Part shown: positions 59,022 to 64,000 of the stretch, in pieces
Layout of the letters: the number at the start of each line of letters is the position of its first letter
Position numbering within the stretch: position 1 is the first letter of the stretch
Assembly (NCBI GenBank): GCA_002778195.1
Contig: PCDI01000010.1
Span: forward strand, 744,001 to 808,000
Source of the DNA: Raffaelea ambrosiae
Taxonomy: Eukaryota > Ascomycota > Sordariomycetes > Ophiostomatales > Ophiostomataceae
Reading direction: 5' to 3'
Length of the DNA stretch: 64,000 nucleotides
The notes under the pieces: model-generated
What the model saw: the letters and a program-made list of their open reading frames with translations, nothing else
The model's database searches: none
What the model was told of the DNA's origin: nothing
Position numbers and translations under genes: made by a program

Positions 59022-61122
59022 AACAAAGGGGGGGGGGGGAGACTAACCCTACAAAAAGCTAGCCCTGCAGAACACCATCTTCTCTGACCCTCCCAATCAA
59101 CGGATTCCATCGCCGGCCCAGAGAAGATGCGAACCATTGGAGGACATTGGCGTAGCAGGTTCTGTTCGGCGACCTGCTCTCCTTCGGGCCACTTCTTGGT
59201 GCCCCAAGTCGCTCGTCTCGCGTGTCCTTGCCTCTCTTTGCCTGGCTTCCCTTTCACCGACGATCAGCCGAAAGGCCAAACGCTTCTGTTTCCTCCGGAC
59301 GCGTGCAATGTTGAGCAGGACTGGACTATTTGTCTTGTTCGGGACTAACACCATTCCTTTTCTATCACAGATCCCCCCCCCCCCTCTTCTCCAACTCTTT
59401 CCTGTCAAGATATGCAGCCAATGAGCCAATGAAGCCACTGGAGCTATTGCCGTTATGCTGCAATTCACTGTCCCCCTCTCCTTCACCCCCAACGCAATAG
59501 CAGAGCCTGCTTTGGTCTTGTCAGCCTCCCCATGATAACTGTGGCTTGCACAACGCATCCCACGCTGCTTTTCCCACATGTCTGGATGGCATCTCTGTCT
59601 CTCTTATTAGTGGTGTAGTCTTTTTGGCCTTGTTAGCCCTGTATGACCTGCATGCAAGCTTTCACGCGCGCACGCATGTGCACACACACCCATCCGTTCA
59701 AAGACGTCTGTGGTCAGCCAGATGCTCTCTGTATTGTCAGAAAAGGGCAGGTCATACTGTGGCAAGTGGATAAACCACCCTCCATCAAGCACCCCAGACG
59801 CTCCGTTAAAAAGTCTCTGTGTGTACATAGTAGTTACTGTGTCTTTGCCGCCTCATCTCTAGTCAAACTCGGCCCTTGTTTTCTTCTAGAAAGATCCTTG
59901 GAAGACACGGCCACACAGAGGCCATGGCGAGACAATGATATACGGTTACACCCCAGTTGCATTTGACACTGCATGATGTAGTCATTTTCATATCCACAAC
60001 ACCATGTTGTGACTGAGTAATACTTCTCTTCCTTTGGGTCCCTTGCCCACCATTTGAATATACATAAACTGCAATAGCCAATCTTGGCACGTACATGCAA
60101 ACAACCCACATACACACAGACAGGGGAAACTGTATTCGTAGACACATCGGATTCACCATATACGACCCTTGCACACAAGTCCTTCCCCCCCTTCCCCTGC
60201 TTCATGAAAAGGCCCGTTCTCGGTTGGTTGCACACCTGGTGCCACGACGATTCTGGTGAGACACACGGTCGGATCAACAGAGATCAGGAAAGAAAAGAAC
60301 AGAGACAGGGAGTGGGAGGTGGTCGCTGTGGCCCAATGAAACCAAGAAACAGAAGGGAGGATGGCAAAAGCAACGGTGCCCAATCTGTGGCAAAGGTGGT
60401 ATTTCAGACCCGACATCATGGTCTCTCTCAACCCAGCGTCTATTTGTCGTTGTTTTCTTGTACCTGCCAATCACTTCTGTATTCGGGGCTCACTGTTCTT
60501 TTTTTTCTTTTTCTTTTTTTCTTTTTCTTTTGTTTCAGATACATACATGCATACCCCCAACATAGATCAGCCAAGCAACATCGCCATCTTCATTGCCACA
60601 GCTCAGAGCCTCGCCTCGGTTGCCCACTTGATCTTTTTTCTTTCATGTGAGGGCTCACGTAAAGGCATGTACAATATGCACAGATAATAAATGCATAAAC
60701 TCTCTCATTCTCTGCCTCTGTGCTGTTTCCGTACCGTCTCTGTAATTGTGTTTATACTGATAACAAGCAACATGCAAGTAGTCATACCCGAAAACCAGTT
60801 CATAGTATCCCCTAGCAGTCTTCTTCCTCCATGCCATGCATACATAGTAACTACACCAAACAAGCAAACCAATTTCTCGAGTCAGTCAGTCAACCATATC
60901 TATATCTTGCCCTGATATATTTTCCGTTCTTGTCCCTGGTTCAATTTCGACAACACTCGTCACCTTCCTCCACAGACACTCGTACACCACCTCTAAATTT
61001 GCCACTGTTGTCATTCCATTCTCTTATTCTCTTGTCGTCCTATCATTCAACTTGCCGGGTGTTCTGGCCTCCTTGTCCTAGATGCGGAGACCTGTCGCAG
61101 AATGTGTGTCCCCCCCCAATGT

Positions 61123-63960
61123 TTAGTCGGACAAATCGCCACTGCTGCAATAGTCCCCATCGCTGTCCCCCGCATCCTTCATGTCTTGGTCGGCTTCTTT
61201 TCCAAGATCGCTGACCGATTCGTCTGTTGACTCGTCTCCCATCGTGGCGGGAGTAACTGGCGCGTCTTGATCTCTGTCTTTCTCGATGCCGCTCGCTGAC
61301 CCGCCACTGCACGAGCTGGTTTCGAGGCTCTCCGGGGTGGGAGATGTTGGAGAAGGATCGTCGACGACGGTCTCAGTCTGCTCTTTCACCGATGCTGCCT
61401 CCATAGCATCGATCACGGAAACCATGCCGTCAGTCGTAGGAGGCTCGTCGGGCCACACCAGAGGGGCTGTGTCGTTGACTTCGCCTCCAAGATTGGTACC
61501 GCCATAGTCGATGTTCGCAATCCGACCCTCGTCAAGGCCGTCCAGGCCATGACGACAGGCAGAGTACAGCTTCCGTAGGTATCTCGTTTGACCGAAAGAA
61601 GACTTGCCCGGCATGTCAGGATGCATCAAGTGCCACTCACCCTGTCTCGCTCGGGTGAGCCCGACATTGAAGCGATACATGCCATCCATGAAGCCGGTTG
61701 GGTGATCGCGAACGTAGTCAATGCCAATAATGTCGGCTTCGTGACCCTGCGAGCTGTCCCATGTACGGGCCTCAACACGACCGTGGATGTTGCACCCAGG
61801 ATGGGCTTCTGCCAGCTCTGCAATCGCCTTCTGGTACTTGGTCACGGCTGCTTTGTAGGGGGCGAGGAGAAGGATGGTTCCTGGCTCCTGGGGATTTTCT
61901 GCGCTGTGGAACCCTTCATCTTGAACGAGCTCCCAGACTCGCTCCATCGTCCACGCCATGTGTGTGGGGTGGTACCAGCTGGTTCCAATGCACAACGGTC
62001 TGCCAGCCTGCCGCAGGTGTACAATGAGGCGAGGAACATTGCATCGAACCCCTGCCATATTTTCAAGGTAGTTCCGCACAAAGCAGGAGCAGGGCGGGAA
62101 GCGGTTCCTAAACGGAATGCCCGAGACCATTTTGCCATCGTAGATGAGCTTGGACGGCAATCGCTCGAGGCGGCCAAAGGCACGATGGTTGATGAGCAGC
62201 TGGTGTTTCAGTACCCCAGCCAGGTGTGCCCGCTCCATCGCCGAAGTGGCCAGTTGTTGCCCAAATGGGTTCTCCTGGTTGCTCTTGACTGTCGGCTGGG
62301 TCTGGCGATGGTCGCCAATCATAATCCAGCCAACGGTCGGGCAAAAGTTGGCGATCGCGATAAGTGTGGAGAGCTCGCGTGCATGTGCTGCCTCGTCAAA
62401 CACGATGAGATCGGGGGCGAACATCTTGCTGAACGAGGTGGCTGCCACGCAGGGAGTGGTGGCAATGAAGTCGGCTTGTTGGAGAACCTTCTGGTAGAGG
62501 AAGAAGACCTCGAATCGAAGCGCCCGGTTCGCGAGAGCACTGCCATTGCCGGTCTGGAGCAGCTCGGTCAGGTTAGCAAACTCCTCCTGGTTGGCCTCGT
62601 AGTGGTCCCAGGCCGCCTCGTCGAGAGTGGGGATGATGCCTTGGTGTCGCGTACCACACGCTGGTCCGGCAGCAGAGGTGTGGTCGAGGTACAGCTGGAG
62701 GAAACGTCGAGAAAAGTCGACCTCGGGCTCGGCAAAGTTTTCCACGTGAATTCTGGAACTGCCGTAGCCACCTCGGGCACCTCGCTGGGCGGAGCTGAGG
62801 CGAACGCTCTTTTTCAGTTCGGTGCCAAAGTTGCGCATGCGGATGGGACGCTTTGCCATTCCGGCCTCCTTGATCATCTTGACGTATTTGGCAGTCGCGT
62901 CGTCCAGCGGGTCGTTGATGTCCAGAAGGTAAAGGACTTTGGCACTGGAGCTGCTCTGCATGAGACCAATGACCGTGAGCACCCAGTCGGTTTTTCCGCC
63001 ACCCGGGCCACCCGGGAGAATGCCGATGCCGCAGGGCATGTCCGACAGCAGGCCGTTGTAGGCGTCACGCTGGTGAGCGTCCATCCGCTGGTATTTGCGG
63101 AGAATGGCGGGACCTACACCGGACCGAGAATCCTCGGGGTTTCGCATATGCGGGTAGATCTCGAAAATGTTGACGCTGAAAGACGGCTGGTCGAAGTTTA
63201 GGAGGTACTTGAAGGCCTCGAGCTGCTTCGTCTGAACAGCAAACGGGTTCAAGGACTTCTCCTGTCGCGGGTCCTGGCGCTGTTCGGGCCAGGCGGTGGG
63301 CTCCATCGGGCCCAGTGCTGGGTTCTTGGCTGCCCGAACCATTTTGCCCAGCGACATCATCTCGGCAGCAAACGTCGAATCAGAGCTGACGATGAACAGG
63401 CCAACATCAACGGCATTGTTTTCGTCCAGCACGAGGTTGGCGAGGTTCGCCTCCTGGTTCTCGTCATTGGGGATGAGAGGGCGGATGACAGAATGGGCGT
63501 CATCATCCGTCTGAGCAAGCGTGGTGTTGAAGACCAGCAGATCGGACCACGACTTCTGCGAGCTGTGAGCAGAGTCGAACGGGTTGTTTACTCGCTTCAC
63601 GGTCCACCATGCCGAGCGGTCGAGGCCGGTTTCGAGATCGATGATGCGGAGCTGGCAGGATTCGCCGACGGAGGGCATCTGATCGGCAATGTCGGGCTTG
63701 GGCTCGACGAGGAACATCCAGGTGTCTTCATTTTTGCCGGATGGCACAGCAACCAGCGTCCAGGCTTTGAAAGCGCTGTTTTTCTTGTTGATGTCGTTGA
63801 TGACTTTGTTCTCGAGGTCGTTTTCAAACACGGTTGCAGATTTGTGAACGTATTCGAAATGCTCGATGCTGTCGAATTTCACAATAATGTTGGGCCCGTC
63901 TGCTCCAGTGAGGCGAGCTGGGACAGGCAGCTGATTAAAGTCCGGACCGTCCGGAGATCC
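61123..63960 (-). CDS. UPF1-like superfamily 1 helicase, 5' part outside window
   Basis: The visible exon encodes 945 residues to the stop. It opens at a TTAG|GGA acceptor at 63961-63962, so at least one more 5' exon lies beyond the edge. Motifs: I GILPGGPGGGKTD (Walker A with Gly in place of the usual Thr of GTGKT), II IVFDEAAHARE (DEAA), III WIMIGDHRQTQP, V-like TWDSSQGHEADIIGIDYV, and VI NVGLTRARQG. The pattern (DEAA, GDxxQ, QGxE, GLTRAR) places it with the UPF1/DNA2/SEN1 class of RNA/DNA helicases. These are often expanded and fast-evolving in filamentous fungi. The N-terminal 260 visible residues match no domain I know. The C-terminal 150 residues are acidic and Ser/Thr-rich, probably disordered. 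It is not orthologous by eye to UPF1 itself (no CH domain seen). Function beyond nucleic-acid unwinding is unknown. Confidence 0.85.
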   Translation of the reverse strand, partial: GSPDGPDFNQLPVPARLTGADGPNIIVKFDSIEHFEYVHKSATVFENDLENKVINDINKKNSAFKAWTLVAVPSGKNEDTWMFLVEPKPDIADQMPSVGESCQLRIIDLETGLDRSAWWTVKRVNNPFDSAHSSQKSWSDLLVFNTTLAQTDDDAHSVIRPLIPNDENQEANLANLVLDENNAVDVGLFIVSSDSTFAAEMMSLGKMVRAAKNPALGPMEPTAWPEQRQDPRQEKSLNPFAVQTKQLEAFKYLLNFDQPSFSVNIFEIYPHMRNPEDSRSGVGPAILRKYQRMDAHQRDAYNGLLSDMPCGIGILPGGPGGGKTDWVLTVIGLMQSSSSAKVLYLLDINDPLDDATAKYVKMIKEAGMAKRPIRMRNFGTELKKSVRLSSAQRGARGGYGSSRIHVENFAEPEVDFSRRFLQLYLDHTSAAGPACGTRHQGIIPTLDEAAWDHYEANQEEFANLTELLQTGNGSALANRALRFEVFFLYQKVLQQADFIATTPCVAATSFSKMFAPDLIVFDEAAHARELSTLIAIANFCPTVGWIMIGDHRQTQPTVKSNQENPFGQQLATSAMERAHLAGVLKHQLLINHRAFGRLERLPSKLIYDGKMVSGIPFRNRFPPCSCFVRNYLENMAGVRCNVPRLIVHLRQAGRPLCIGTSWYHPTHMAWTMERVWELVQDEGFHSAENPQEPGTILLLAPYKAAVTKYQKAIAELAEAHPGCNIHGRVEARTWDSSQGHEADIIGIDYVRDHPTGFMDGMYRFNVGLTRARQGEWHLMHPDMPGKSSFGQTRYLRKLYSACRHGLDGLDEGRIANIDYGGTNLGGEVNDTAPLVWPDEPPTTDGMVSVIDAMEAASVKEQTETVVDDPSPTSPTPESLETSSCSGGSASGIEKDRDQDAPVTPATMGDESTDESVSDLGKEADQDMKDAGDSDGDYCSSGDLSD

Positions 63961-64000
63961 CTAATTCAAAATGTGAGCAAGAGATGAGCCACCATGGGAT
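63961..64000 (-). other. Intron of the helicase gene, cut by window edge
   Basis: Reading the minus strand, the last bases are a T-rich stretch ending TTGAATTAG, directly followed by the open frame. A CTCAC candidate branch point lies about 15 bases upstream of the acceptor. Confidence 0.6.

Larger units (their letters stand above)
51224..61122. other. Gene-poor region of almost 10 kb
   Basis: I find no gene with recognisable domains here. The first 2 kb probably include the cryptochrome leader and promoter. There are (GA)n runs at 52410-52475, GGA repeats at 53683-53709, 10-bp GGTCGATGAA repeats at 51897-51930, many poly-A/T and poly-G/C runs, and a 125-base gap. An open frame at 53941-54216 (plus, 91 codons, mostly after an internal ATG at 53995) has ordinary amino-acid composition but no family. 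Longer frames elsewhere are low complexity or cross obvious non-coding sequence. A non-coding RNA or fast-evolving small genes cannot be excluded. Confidence 0.5.

Noticed and set aside
58880..59060. Telomere-like CTAACCCT near the gap
   Set aside because: Only one copy is present, with no tandem array. The gap is explained by homopolymers.
61588..63201. Plus-strand open frame of 537 codons
   Set aside because: Antisense to the helicase, whose SF1 motifs are in order on the minus strand.

Overview
This is nuclear DNA from a filamentous ascomycete (Pezizomycotina). Genes carry short introns of about 55-300 nt with GTRNGT donors and CTNAC-type branch points. Coding sequence is GC-rich, with many CAG/CTG-encoded polyGln runs, and intergenic DNA is poorer and full of microsatellites. 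The gene set (large NRPS, CRY-DASH, Sfp-type PPTase, HSPA12-like Hsp70) fits a Sordariomycete; the genus cannot be told from the sequence. I name 16 protein genes. Two are cut by the window edges: the NRPS on the left and an SF1 helicase on the right. There is one 125-base assembly gap (58897-59021). I found no convincing tRNA, rRNA, transposon or CRISPR.

Left end, 1-10.4 kb: a secondary-metabolism locus. A non-ribosomal peptide synthetase (minus strand, running off the left edge) begins with a carrier (T) domain that has no adenylation domain before it, then continues C-A-T-E. Upstream of it, on the same strand, is an alpha/beta hydrolase. Divergent from the hydrolase is a free-standing AMP-forming acyl/aryl ligase in six exons. 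The simplest reading is that the ligase activates an acid and loads it onto the orphan first T domain, as in fungal acylated peptides. The first module then adds an amino acid and epimerises it to the D form. A Sfp/NpgA-type phosphopantetheinyl transferase, needed to prime T domains, lies at 36.7-37.9 kb among housekeeping genes.

Middle, 11.6-51.2 kb: conserved housekeeping genes in no obvious pathway. In order they are a small ankyrin protein, an HSPA12-like Hsp70, glucokinase, a Naa50-like acetyltransferase with an N-terminal PIP box, an Sgf11-like SAGA zinc-finger protein, a PPIL1-type cyclophilin, signal peptide peptidase, the PPTase, an Osh1-type oxysterol-binding protein (ankyrin-PH-FFAT-ORD), a TesB acyl-CoA thioesterase with a possible peroxisomal C-terminus, a mitochondrial hot-dog thioesterase, and a cryptochrome-DASH with an RGG tail.

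Right end, 51.2-64 kb: almost 10 kb with no gene I can support, followed by the 3' part of a UPF1-like superfamily 1 helicase. Exon boundaries throughout were placed by eye, using splice motifs, frame continuity and family resemblance; no alignment or RNA data were available.
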